A stretch of 64,000 nt of DNA from Aureococcus anophagefferens (Eukaryota; Sar; Pelagophyceae; Pelagomonadales; Pelagomonadaceae): positions 62,001 to 126,000 of the forward strand of contig NW_008705579.1 of assembly GCF_000186865.1 (NCBI RefSeq), written 5' to 3'. Of this stretch, positions 52,086 through 60,734 are shown piece after piece; the first letter of the stretch is position 1, and the number at the start of each line of letters is the position of its first letter. The notes beneath the pieces were generated by a model. That model saw only the letters and a list, made by a program, of their open reading frames with translations, was not told where the DNA came from and did not search any database. The translations under genes were made by a program, and so were the position numbers.

Positions 52086-53018
52086 ATGTCGGCCGCGAAG
52101 CGTGCGACGGAGGTCCCGCGACGACCGTCGACGATGTGGTCTTCGCTGCCAGGCGCGCAGCAGCTCGAGGTCTGCGCCTTTCTCGACCCGCGCTCGCTGG
52201 GTCGCCTGGAGCTCTGCGGGAGCCGTCAATTCGAGGAGGCGCGCGCCCGCGCCTGGATGCAGGCGGCGGCGGGCACTCCCCGCGGCGCCCTTGCTATACT
52301 CCAGAGCGACAAAAAATTCCTGGCCGCGCACACGCAGTTGCGATCGCTCTACCCGACGTCGATGCAGCAAGCGCGAGGTTTCGGGGACCACCCGCGCCCG
52401 ACCGACCATGCGCTCTTCGAAGACTTCGTGTTCACCTTCGTGATTAGCTGGGAGGATTTCGGGGGAGATTTTCATACGGCCGCGTTCGAGCACATGAGGT
52501 GCAACGACCCTCGTCAAATGCGACGTTTTGGCAATATTTCAACCTTTTTTTTTGCAGTTTCAGACGCTGATCCTGGTCGCGACATCCTTAAATGGCCGCT
52601 ATTAGGATCACAAGAGTTCGTTGACAGCCGTGCGTTCACTAATTATTGGCAGCCGGTGGCGAGCCAATACTGCACTAGAAAACGCGATGGCGTCACGATC
52701 AAGATTGCAGAATGGGAGTGTGTTGAATCAGATATCAATAGTATGGGCTGGGGTGAGTTGGGGTCGATTTCCTTTGAAAATGGGCTGCTCAACCTGGATC
52801 ACGATATGGACACGCATTCTACCCTGCACCTGCTTTTCGACACAGCTACCGGGCGGTTGCGCTGTTTGACCTCATCGCATTTCGAAGAGAGCGACGATCC
52901 GGACGAAGAACGTAGCTTGTCCAATCGCACCTTCCGCGCCCTCTTGCTCGCAAAGTTCGAAGACGCGACTGCGGTGCGGGTAGTGACGCGACTACCCACA
53001 CCTGTAAGCCTAGCTTAA
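52086..53018 (+). CDS. F-box-like protein, compositionally distinct
   Basis: 310 residues from ATG 52086 to TAA 53016-53018. The N-terminus (WSSLPGAQQLEVCAFLDPRS, then LGRLELCGSRQFEE) resembles an F-box, the Skp1-binding part of SCF ubiquitin ligases. The rest (TFVISWEDFGGDFH, GSISFENGLLNLDHD, LHLLFDTATGRLRC) is a beta-rich region of unknown type that would hold the substrate-binding part. From about 52440 the DNA is much less GC-rich than anything nearby. A possible 45-nt in-frame intron (52513-52557, ending in nine T then GCAG) lies inside. Its stop overlaps the convergent gene's stop by TTAA. Confidence 0.65.
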   Translation: MSAAKRATEVPRRPSTMWSSLPGAQQLEVCAFLDPRSLGRLELCGSRQFEEARARAWMQAAAGTPRGALAILQSDKKFLAAHTQLRSLYPTSMQQARGFGDHPRPTDHALFEDFVFTFVISWEDFGGDFHTAAFEHMRCNDPRQMRRFGNISTFFFAVSDADPGRDILKWPLLGSQEFVDSRAFTNYWQPVASQYCTRKRDGVTIKIAEWECVESDINSMGWGELGSISFENGLLNLDHDMDTHSTLHLLFDTATGRLRCLTSSHFEESDDPDEERSLSNRTFRALLLAKFEDATAVRVVTRLPTPVSLA

Positions 53019-54088
53019 GCCTCGCAATCCTCCGGTCGAAAGGCGGTGAAGGCGTCGCCGCCGCCTCGGCCCGCGCGCGGCGCGATGCCGCCGCCGCGCG
53101 CGAGGTGGCCGAGCGCGAGCGGCGCCGCGGCGCGCGCCTTCGCGAAGAGCGCCTCGACGGCCTCGAAGGACGGGTAGTCGTTGCCCCGGCCGACGCGGTG
53201 GACGGCGATGGGCGCGGAAGCGAGCGGCTTCAGCGGGCCGTGGGGCCGGCGCGGGCCGCGGACCGGCCGCGCGTTGACCTTGCGGGCCGGCTGGGGGCCC
53301 TCGTCCGCGGTCGGCAGGCCCGGGAGCCGCCGCGCGTCGCGGACGTAGAAGTCGGGCTCGGGCATGCCCAGGGGCTCGATGCCGAGGCTCCAGAGGAAGA
53401 CGCCGAGGCCGCCCTCGTGGGACACGGAGAAGAGCGCGCACTCCTCGGAGACGCCGCGGCGCTCGAGGCCCGCGCGCGCGAGGGCCAGCGCGCCGCGCGA
53501 GAGGATCGCCGGCTGGGCCCAGTAGCTCTGGCGCATGACGCTGCGGCAGGCGACGGACGCCTTGAACGGCGGCCGGTTCCGCGCGCCGGACGGCACGACC
53601 GCGAAGGCCTTGTTTGAGTCCAACGGCTCGAGGCTCGCGCGGAGGGACTCCGCGTCGAAGAAGACGTCGTCGTCGGCGAAGGCCGCCCACCGGGCGGTTC
53701 CCGTGCGCGCCGCGTGGGCGAGGCCGACGTCGCACTTGCAGCACGGGCCCGCGCCGCGGTACTCGTTCGTGCAGTTGCTCAGGAGGAACGTCGCGCCGCC
53801 GAGGTCGGCGCACGCGAGCTCCTGGCCCGTCGCGCCGGCTTCGCACCGCCGGCCGTCGTCCGAATCCGCGAAGGACGCCTCGACGACGAAGTAGACGGCG
53901 TCGAAGTGCCTGCCCCAGGTCGCCAGGGCCGGCAGGGCCCGCTGGCGGATCCAGTGCAGCGGCTCCGCGTGCGTCTTGTTGACGCGCTTCGTCTGCGCCG
54001 TCGAGAGCACGTAGAAGGCGACGTCCGTGTCCGCGGCGGCGATCACCGTGAGCGCGGCGAGCGCGGCGAGGGCTGCCCGGGAGGCCAT
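53015..54088 (-). CDS. Fringe/GT31-like glycosyltransferase
   Basis: 357 residues from ATG 54088, with a signal peptide (MASRAALAALAALTVIAAAD). A WAAFADDDVFFD motif gives the DDD metal site of Fringe-like GT31 enzymes, preceded by AVYFVVEASF and followed by a C-terminal SHEGGLGVFLWSLG segment. Six to eight Cys in the first half (CEAGATGQELAC, CTNEYRGAGPCCKC) suggest a disulphide-bonded luminal enzyme. The donor and acceptor are unknown. Its TAA lies within the TTAA shared with the F-box gene on the other strand. Confidence 0.7.
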   Translation of the reverse strand: MASRAALAALAALTVIAAADTDVAFYVLSTAQTKRVNKTHAEPLHWIRQRALPALATWGRHFDAVYFVVEASFADSDDGRRCEAGATGQELACADLGGATFLLSNCTNEYRGAGPCCKCDVGLAHAARTGTARWAAFADDDVFFDAESLRASLEPLDSNKAFAVVPSGARNRPPFKASVACRSVMRQSYWAQPAILSRGALALARAGLERRGVSEECALFSVSHEGGLGVFLWSLGIEPLGMPEPDFYVRDARRLPGLPTADEGPQPARKVNARPVRGPRRPHGPLKPLASAPIAVHRVGRGNDYPSFEAVEALFAKARAAAPLALGHLARGGGIAPRAGRGGGDAFTAFRPEDCEA

Positions 54089-54217
54089 CGTCCGCGTGTT
54101 TGAAGAAACATCAACTTGAATAGTGAAGTCCGAAAGAAAACACATCGTGCTCCCTCGAGAGGTGTCCCTGCGCTTCTAACGAGCGCGCGGGCGGCGGGGG
54201 TCGGACGATGGCGGCGG

Positions 54218-55537
54218 TCACGCGAGCTTGATGGTCGTGGGGACGTGGTGGGTCCTCTTGCCGACGGGGAACTCCTTGTCCGTGGCGGCGGAGCCGACGG
54301 AGACGTTGTAGTGGTCGAAGGGGATGTTCGACTCGAAGGTCTTGGACTTGCCCTTGTCGCCCGCGGGCGGCTTGGCCTCGTCCATGAGCTTGGCGAAGTA
54401 GCCGTGGGGCGTCGCCTCGATCTTGCCCGCGCCCCAGGACGTGATCTCGAGGGTCTCGCGCACGACGGGCCGCGGGCGGCGCTTCGTCTTGGACTTGGTC
54501 TTGCCGAGCGGGTCGCCGTCGCCGTCGCCGCCGCCGTCGTCGTCGAGCATCGACGTCTCCTCGTGGTGCTTGTCGAGGACGCGCTTGACGGGGTCGCGGA
54601 TGCCCTCGGTCTTGACCTTGATGCAGTTGCGGTTCGGCTCGAGGGGGTCGTACTCGGACCTGCGCGCGACGTGGGTGAGCGTTCCATCCCCGAGTGTCAT
54701 CTCTCGGCGCGTTCTCGAGCTCCGCCGCGCGCCGACGCCCGAACCTCTACACCCGAACCTCCGGCTCTCGGCGCGTCTTCGAGCCACGTCCTCCGCCGCG
54801 CGCCGAATCCCGAATCGCCGCCGACACCCGAATCTCCGCCGCGCGCCGACCCCCCCCCGGTTTCGAACCGCGACGCGGGCGCGGGACTCGATGATGATGT
54901 CGCGGAAGATCGCGCCCTTGGCGTTCGTCGTGTCGAGGAACTTCTGGAACTCGTGGCGCCGCCGCCGGTTGATCTCCGACGAGTCCATGCCGTCGAGGCG
55001 GTCGTTGATCTGGTCCTGGATCGCGCCGTAGACGCCGTCGTTCCACTCGTCGAACTGCCTTTTGAGCTTCGTCCGCGCGTTCATCTCCTGGAGCGACAGG
55101 TGCTGCTGGATCTCGTCGGCGAGCTTGTGGCCCTCGACGATGTCGGACCGCAGCTCGTTGAACTTGCGCTCGCGCCGCGCCGCGCTCTCGATGAGCTGCT
55201 CGCGGACCGCGCGCTCCGCCTCGGCTTGGCGCTTGTTCGCCTCGTCGCGGTGGCGCTCGTAGCGCCGCACGCGCTGCTCCTCGGCCTCGCGCGCCTGGCG
55301 CCGCTTCTCGCTCCGCTGCTGGGCGCGCATGGCCGCGTGGATGGACCGCGTGCGGCCCAGCGTCACGCTCTGGTGCGTCGGCGGCGGCGCGTCCCCTAAA
55401 AGCATGGCCAGCTTGTCCTCGTCGTAGACCTTGACGCGGCTCGGCGACGGCGGCGGCGGCTTCCAGTGGTCGCTGACCGACGCCGCCACGCGCTTCCCCG
55501 TCTCCCCGAGCATCGTCGACGACGCCTGCGCCTCCAT
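54218..55537 (-). CDS. Coiled-coil protein with conserved YDPLEPNR tail
   Basis: Exons complement(54888-55537) and complement(54218-54659); 363 residues from ATG 55537 (an in-frame ATG at 55570 is an alternative). A short N-terminus leads to a long Arg/Glu/Gln-rich coiled coil (RAQQRSEKRRQAREAEEQRV onward), then EFQKFLDTTNAKGAIFRDII joined by splicing to ESEYDPLEPNRNCIKVKT and DPVKRVLDKHHEE, and a C-terminal Lys-rich region ending HHVPTTIKLA. The pattern recalls axonemal or centriolar coiled-coil proteins, but I cannot name a family. The 228-nt intron is a multiple of three and stop-free, so unspliced it looks like an Arg/Gly-rich insert. Confidence 0.65.
   Translation of the reverse strand: MEAQASSTMLGETGKRVAASVSDHWKPPPPSPSRVKVYDEDKLAMLLGDAPPPTHQSVTLGRTRSIHAAMRAQQRSEKRRQAREAEEQRVRRYERHRDEANKRQAEAERAVREQLIESAARRERKFNELRSDIVEGHKLADEIQQHLSLQEMNARTKLKRQFDEWNDGVYGAIQDQINDRLDGMDSSEINRRRRHEFQKFLDTTNAKGAIFRDIIIESRARVAVRNRGGVGARRRFGCRRRFGIRRAAEDVARRRAESRRFGCRGSGVGARRSSRTRREMTLGDGTLTHVARRSEYDPLEPNRNCIKVKTEGIRDPVKRVLDKHHEETSMLDDDGGGDGDGDPLGKTKSKTKRRPRPVVRETLEITSWGAGKIEATPHGYFAKLMDEAKPPAGDKGKSKTFESNIPFDHYNVSVGSAATDKEFPVGKRTHHVPTTIKLA
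54660..54887 (-). other. 228-nt in-frame GT-AG intron with internal repeats
   Basis: Donor GTCCCGCG at 54887 and acceptor CGCGCAG at 54660, phase 2; the next exon also starts GTCC, so GTCC flanks it directly. Inside, a unit like GTCGGCGCGCGGCGGAG plus ACGCGCCGAGAG occurs twice. Splicing restores IIIES|EYDPLEP; retention gives a low-complexity Arg/Gly insert. Confidence 0.65.
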
Positions 55538-55658
55538 CGGGTAGTTATGATGGGCAGCGGCGCGTTGCATTTCTTCATCGCCGTGAGCTGAAGCCGATAT
55601 TGCCGCGTCTAGCGCTCGGCAGGATGTAGGACTCAGTAGGCTATGGAGGCGCTCGTCG

Positions 55659-56111
55659 ATGGAGAGCGCTGAGCTGGAGGCGCCGGCCGACGCCGCGCCC
55701 GCGAAGCGGCCGCGTGGCCGACCGCGCAAGAAGGTCCGAACGCCGACCCACTGCGCGGGCACGTGCGGCGCCGACGGGAAGGGCCGCCGCTTCGTCAAGG
55801 ACCACACAAGACTTCGGGTGGTAGCCGACGGGCTCTGCTGCGACTGCTGGGATGCGCGCAACCGCAGACCCTCGACGGGCGCGACGAGGCGCGCGGACGC
55901 CGACCGCGCCATGCGGCAGCGCTACGAGGCGCGCGTGCGTCCTGGAAGTTGCACGCGGAGCTCCGCAGCCGCACCCGCGTAGCGCGTGACGGAGGGCGCC
56001 TCCGCCGCGGAGACGCACATCCGCCAGTCCTACTGGAGCTCCTCGTGGCAGCCCTACTTCGACTCCGCGAAGCGCGCGGCGGAGATGCTCCTCGGCTCGG
56101 CCGAGAATTAA
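55659..56111 (+). CDS. Small AT-hook protein
   Basis: Exons 55659-55934 and 55983-56111; 134 residues. Residues ~16-25 form an AT-hook (KRPRGRPRKK), which binds the minor groove of AT-rich DNA. Next comes a four-Cys segment (HCAGTCGADGKGRRF, GLCCDCWDARNRR) that could bind zinc. The second exon encodes ETHIRQSYWSSSWQPYFDSA and ends at TAA 56109. The 48-nt intron (GTGCGTCC...CCGCGTAG, phase 0) is well formed; without it the frame stops at its own TAG. Start ATG 55659 is 121 bp from the divergent coiled-coil gene. Probably a nuclear protein. Confidence 0.7.
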
Positions 56112-56384
56112 GAGGCTACGCCGCCCGTCGCCTAAGTCGCCGCCTAGACCATCCGGGCCGCCAGGCGAATAACTTCAATTTGTGACCGAAGCACTTGCAG
56201 TGTCTGGATCGACGTGTCCGCGTCATATCGTACGCGCGCACCTCGAGGCCATCACGCCGAAGGACACGCTTCAAAGAGGTCGTAACTCGGTCCCAAGGCG
56301 CCGACACTCGCCGCTGGTGTCTCCGAGGCATTGCAACCCCCCTGTGGGCACTCGGACGCGGAAAAAAAGTCGTCAGAGAGCGTC
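56112..56384. other. Intergenic region
   Basis: 273 bp, AT-richer than average, between two genes on the same strand. It holds an A-run (GGAAAAAAAGTCG) about 20 nt before the ATG at 56385. No gene seen. Confidence 0.5.
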
Positions 56385-57797
56385 ATGAGCGAGCACGCTT
56401 CTGCGCCGCACGCGCCGCAGCACGAGCCCGTTCCAGCGGCCTCGGAGGTCCCCGGCTCCGTGCCCGCGGCCTCGGACGTCGTCGGGAACGCGTCGGCGGC
56501 GGCGCCGGACGCGCCGGGGGCCGCGGAATCCTCCGCGGTCGCGGTCGAGTCTTCGAATGATATGACCGCAACCTCGACGCTCGCCGGCGCGAATCCGGTC
56601 CAAGCCCCGGCCGCCGCGCTCTCGCCGCTCCCGGCGACCTCCCCGGCGTCCTCGAAGGCGACGACGCCCGTCGACGCGTCCCGGACGCTCCCCGCGGCGT
56701 CCGAGGCGGCGCCGGGCGCGTCGTCGAGCGTCTACGCCGCGTCGTCGTTCCACCTGCGGCCCACGCACACCGTCGCCGACGCGGCGGCCGCCGCGGCCGC
56801 CGCCCAGGCCCAGGCGGGCGGCGCCCCGCCGGGCCACGACGCGAAGAAGCATGCCGCGTCGTCGAGCTCCGGGACGGCGTCGTCGAGCGGCGGCGGCGCG
56901 CCGTCGACGGCGGCCGCGCGCGCGGCGGCCCAGCGCGAGCGCGCGCCGCTGCGCAAGGGCAAGTGGACCATGGAGGAGGAGCACTTCACGACGGCCATCA
57001 TCCGCGAGTTCGAGCGGGGCATGCTCAGCTGCCCGCCGGGCACGACGCTCCGGAGCTACCTGAGCGAGAAGCTCCACTGCGACCCCATGCGCATCACGAA
57101 GAAGTTCGCCGGCGACGCGTCCATCGGGAAGCGGGTCTTCACGCCCTGCAAGCAGACGCCGGAGAACGTGGCCGAGGCGCACCGCGTCCGGTCCGAGCTC
57201 GGCGACATGGAGCGGCGCTTCGCGAGCCACCTGCAGCACGCGTCGCTCGCCTACGCGGCGTCCGCGGCCTTCAAGGCCGCCAACGGCCGGGGCCGGAGCG
57301 CGTCGAGCCCGAACCTCGGCGGCGGCGCGCGCGGCCGGTCGACGTCCGCGGGGCCGCGCGGCGGCCGCGCGTACGCGGAGCCCCTCGACGTCGGCCGGCC
57401 CATCGCCGTCGACGCGAGCGGCAACCTCCTCCAGGCGCCGTCCTACCGCCGCGGGCCCGCGACGAAGCGCGCGCGCGACGACGCGGCGCCGGTCAAGGCC
57501 GAGGACAGCCAGCTCCTCCTCGACTTCTTCGTCGCGGTCCAGGAGCGGTCCGCGCGCCCGGCGGCGGCGGCGGCGGCGGCGCCCCTCGACGGCGGCGGCG
57601 CGCCGCCCGCCGCGGGCGCGCCGCCGGGCTCGCCGCGGGCCGCGACGCCCTGCGAGACCAAGGACCGGTCCGACTCCTGCGTCACGCGGGCGACGGCCTG
57701 CCCCTCGCCGACGCGCGACCTCCTCCTCGGCGCCGCCGCGCCCATGGACGTCTCCGCGGTCACCGCGGACGACAGACCCGCGGCCGAGGCGCGGTGA
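56385..57797 (+). CDS. Nuclear-type protein with KGKWT / CDPMRITKKF domain
   Basis: 470 residues from ATG 56385. A ~190-residue Ala/Ser/Pro-rich N-terminus precedes a conserved block: RKGKWTMEEEHFTTAIIREF, GTTLRSYLSEKLHCDPMRI, then TKKFAGDASIGKRVF. The start looks Myb/SANT-like (KGKWT.EEE), but the Trp spacing of a Myb repeat is absent. I have seen this block in oomycete and diatom proteins and know no named function, so this is from memory. The C-terminus is Ala/Gly/Pro-rich with a basic patch (RRGPATKRARDD). A nuclear DNA- or protein-binding role is inferred. Confidence 0.7.
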   Translation: MSEHASAPHAPQHEPVPAASEVPGSVPAASDVVGNASAAAPDAPGAAESSAVAVESSNDMTATSTLAGANPVQAPAAALSPLPATSPASSKATTPVDASRTLPAASEAAPGASSSVYAASSFHLRPTHTVADAAAAAAAAQAQAGGAPPGHDAKKHAASSSSGTASSSGGGAPSTAAARAAAQRERAPLRKGKWTMEEEHFTTAIIREFERGMLSCPPGTTLRSYLSEKLHCDPMRITKKFAGDASIGKRVFTPCKQTPENVAEAHRVRSELGDMERRFASHLQHASLAYAASAAFKAANGRGRSASSPNLGGGARGRSTSAGPRGGRAYAEPLDVGRPIAVDASGNLLQAPSYRRGPATKRARDDAAPVKAEDSQLLLDFFVAVQERSARPAAAAAAAPLDGGGAPPAAGAPPGSPRAATPCETKDRSDSCVTRATACPSPTRDLLLGAAAPMDVSAVTADDRPAAEAR

Positions 57798-58280
57798 ACG
57801 CCGCCGCCGCCGCCGCGGGACACCCCCACCGCGCCGCCGCCGCCCGCTCACGGGCGGCGGCGCGCCGGACTCGCCGACCACCCGAGACTCGATCGCACGC
57901 TCGGATTCGTCCGCGACCCGGGGCCCGGCTGCTCTTCCACGAACGACAGCCTAGGCTCCACCCCAAGGAGCGCCACTTCCTAAGGTGGCTCACACGCATG
58001 CTCTCGTCGTTGCAAGGTGGTTCACATGCGGGCTCTCGTCGTCGCGGCCGGGCGGGGGGCGCGGGGGCCGGCCGGAGGTTCGCGGCGCGCGGCGGTAGCT
58101 ATAGCCGCGAGCCTGAGCCCCGCGCCGCCGGCGAGGCCGGCCGGCGCATCGCGCCCCGCCGCCCGTCGCGCCGCGCCGCCCTTCCTGCGGCCGCGGGGCT
58201 GTCGGCCGCCGGCGCCGTGGGATCGACATGCGCGCGGGATCGACGAAGAGGGGCTTAGGCGCCACCCGCGGGGTGGAGCG
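57798..58280. other. Intergenic region between convergent genes
   Basis: 483 bp of GC-rich sequence. TGGCTCACACGCATGCTCTCGTCG and TGGTTCACATGCGGGCTCTCGTCG-like units at ~57984 and ~58018 (a 34-bp period) form a short tandem repeat. No credible coding sequence. Confidence 0.45.
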
Positions 58281-59214
58281 CTAGGCCTCGGCCTTCTCGG
58301 CGGTCTTGATCTCGTCCTTCTTCGACGACGCGGACTCGGCCTTCTCCTGGGCGGCCTTGGCCTTGGCCTCGAGGGCCTCGGCCATGCGCTTCTTCTCCAT
58401 GATCTCCGCGCTCTTGATCATCTGCATCGCGTTCGCGACCTTCTCCTGGTACTCCTTGAGCAGGCCCGCGTTGCGCTGGACGGCGGGCGCGCGCATGCCG
58501 AAGGCCTCGGTCCATCGCGCGAGCGACTCGTCGTCGGGCTTGCAGCCGACGGCGTCCATGACCGCGACGAGGCCGACGTTGCTCGGGCGCGTGTGGTGGA
58601 ACTCCTCCTGGCCCTTGATCGTCGCCGCGGCCGACGCGACCTTGGAGCCGTCGTTGGAGGCCACGGCGGCGAGGACGTCGGCCTCCGTCTTGCCCGCGAG
58701 CCACTCGGTGACGGCCTTGTGGTCGCCGCGGAGCGTCGCCGGGTCCATGTCGAGCGCGGCGATGAGCGCGTCCGTGATCTTCTCGCCGTCGCCGGCGACG
58801 GGGTAGGGCGACATGATCATGTCCATGAGCGTCACGAAGCCGAAGCCGAAGAGCTCGTCGTAGACGAACCGCTCGTTGACCTATCGTGGCGTTGACGTTC
58901 GGCGCGCGTCGCGCGCGCGCGCGTCCTTAAAGTCTCTCTCCTTTCGCTCGACGCGGCGCGCGCGCCTTGGAGATGTGCGTCGTCTGGAGCATGTCGTTGA
59001 TCGGCGACGCCCACAGCGACACGATGGGCTTCGTGTAGCCCGCGTCGAACAGCTTGATGGTGTCGGACACGGTCTTGACCGTGTTCTGGAAGGACGCGCC
59101 GCCCTCCTCTGACCGCACGCTGACGGCCGCGCAGCGGCCGCGCGACGGGGCGACGAAGGACGACGCCGGCGCGAGCGCCGCGAGGGTGACGATGAGGCTG
59201 GTAGCAGTAGGCAT
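58281..59214 (-). CDS. thf1: THF1/Psb29 thylakoid formation protein, plastid-targeted
   Basis: Exons complement(58966-59214) and complement(58281-58880); 282 residues. The THF1/Psb29 signature runs across the splice: TVSDTIKLFDAGYTKPIVSL, then RFVYDELFGFGFVTLMDMIM and ALIAALDMDPATLRGD. THF1 proteins act in thylakoid biogenesis and photosystem II turnover. The N-terminus is a signal peptide ending ASS|FVAPSRGR, a heterokont plastid motif, followed by a short transit peptide. The C-terminus is a Lys/Glu/Ala-rich helix ending KTAEKAEA. The 85-nt intron starts with GC (AAG|GCGCGC) and ends CGATAG; no GT donor of the right phase is available. It is divergent from the small plastid gene at 59854. 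Confidence 0.88.
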
Positions 59215-59853
59215 CGTGCTGAGTCGGCCGCGAGCTGCGAGCGTCGGGAGCTGGCCTCACTGTCGACTGGCCTGGGCTTATTAGGGTGGGCGCGTGCTCG
59301 CTGTTGCGCAGAGCGAAGCGGCCCAGCGCGATGGCGTCGCGGGTTTCCCTGGTTTTGATCCCGGGAAGGGGCTCGGGTCCTGCGTGCTCGTGGCGCGTGT
59401 GATTCGTGTCGTAGGACGGCGGTCCTTGGGTTCGCGCGGCGCTCGGCGATCGCCGATTCAGCGACGCTGACGTCACATCGCGGAGTCCAGCGATGCGGCG
59501 CATGAGGTGGGCCCGTTGGCCGTGGGCGACGCGCCTGCAGACGAGCACGTGGCCGAGTCGATCGCGTCGCGGGCGTCGCCAGGCCGCGCCGCGCAGGGCA
59601 ACACCCAGGCGTACACCCCCGGCTCACTCATTGCACTGACGTTCTCTCCCGATCCCCACCACCACCACACCAGCACCTACAGCGGGTTCGCAGCGTCCTT
59701 CAAGGCAGCGCGCGCGCGCCCCCCGCGGCATCGCACCGCCCGCGCACCTCCCCGCGGCCTCCCCCACGCCCGCGGAGGGCATCCACGCCCAAAAATCCCC
59801 GCGGAAACGCGCGGAACCAGCGCCATCAACTTGCTGACGCCCCGCAGGTCAAA
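59215..59853. other. Intergenic region between two plastid-protein genes
   Basis: 639 bp separate THF1 (-) and the FQAP protein (+). It includes an ATTGCACT at ~59629, a C/A-rich run (CCCACCACCACCACACC) at ~59656, and CCCCGCAGGTC just before ATG 59854, which could be a 5' UTR splice acceptor. No coding sequence I can support. Confidence 0.5.
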
Positions 59854-60239
59854 ATGAAGTTCTCCGCCGTCATCGTCGCCCTCGTCGCCACCTCGGCCTC
59901 GGCCTTCCAGGCCCCGACCAAGACGGTCCGCGGCATGGTGCGCCCCCGGCGCCCCGCATCTCCCCCGCGCGCGACGCGAAGAGCGCGGAGCACGGACCGT
60001 TTTCGGCGGCCGAGCGCCGCGCGCGCGCCCCCGCACCCCCGCGCATCTCACCCGCGTGACCCCCGCAGGCCCTCAACTCCACGCCCCCCCCGCCCAACAC
60101 GGGCGAGGGCAAGGAGGGCGCCGGCAAGGGCGGCATGTTCGACACCCGCGACCCGGAGCCGTTCAAGAACGAGTCTGACCCCCGCCAGTCCATCTCCGCG
60201 GCGCCCTCCTTCGAGGAGTACCTCAAGTCCCGGCAGTAG
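59854..60239 (+). CDS. Small plastid-targeted protein with SAFQAP presequence
   Basis: Exons 59854-59937 and 60069-60239; 84 residues. The signal peptide MKFSAVIVALVATSASA is followed by FQAPTKTVRGM, a heterokont bipartite plastid signal. Exon 2 gives a ~55-residue mature chain with FDTRDPEPFKNESDPRQSIS and APSFEEYLKSRQ at the C-terminus. The intron (131 nt, GTGCGCCC...CCCGCAG) falls between the presequence and the mature part, consistent with exon shuffling of a targeting sequence. No named family; the acidic, soluble, conserved-looking C-terminus suggests a small stromal or thylakoid-associated factor. Confidence 0.75.
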
Positions 60240-60734
60240 GCGCCGCCACCGGCGCCTACCCCCCCCCAAGCGGATCCTCGCGCGCCACGACGCTCAGAGC
60301 GCGCCCGCGCGAACTTGCGCGCGGTGGGAGCCGCCTTCGCCCCCAATAAACCGAAGCAAGTGTAGTCGCACGGCACCGGCGGTCGACGGAGCCCGCGGGA
60401 CGATGCAGCGGGTCGGTTCCTGCTCGGCTTCGCGAGTGGGCTTCGGGAAGTGCTTCGGGTCGCTGGCCGTCGTCTTCACGAATGACGACCTCAAGATGGA
60501 CAGCGCGGACACGGCCGCCGTCGTCTTAAGCTTCGCTTTCCCCGCAGGCGCTCGCCGTGCGGCTCATGGACAGGCTCGGACGTGTGCGCGGGGCCGAAAC
60601 TTGCAGTGAAAGTGAATAGGGGCGTGAGATCGCTATGGAAGCGTGACGCCAGCGTTTCATCCAGGAGTACGGCGTCACGCCCTACTGAGTACGCATATTA
60701 TAGCCCCGCACAACCATCTGGAGACCGTGAAACA
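60240..60734. other. Intergenic region
   Basis: 495 bp between two plus-strand genes; the short open frames present read as low-complexity. CCCCAATAAACC near 60342 contains AATAAA and may serve as a polyadenylation signal for the small plastid gene, ~105 nt past its stop. Confidence 0.5.

Noticed and set aside
59473..59676. A 67-codon minus-strand frame with a Trp run
   Set aside because: It arises from a CCACCACC run and has no recognisable domain or start context.
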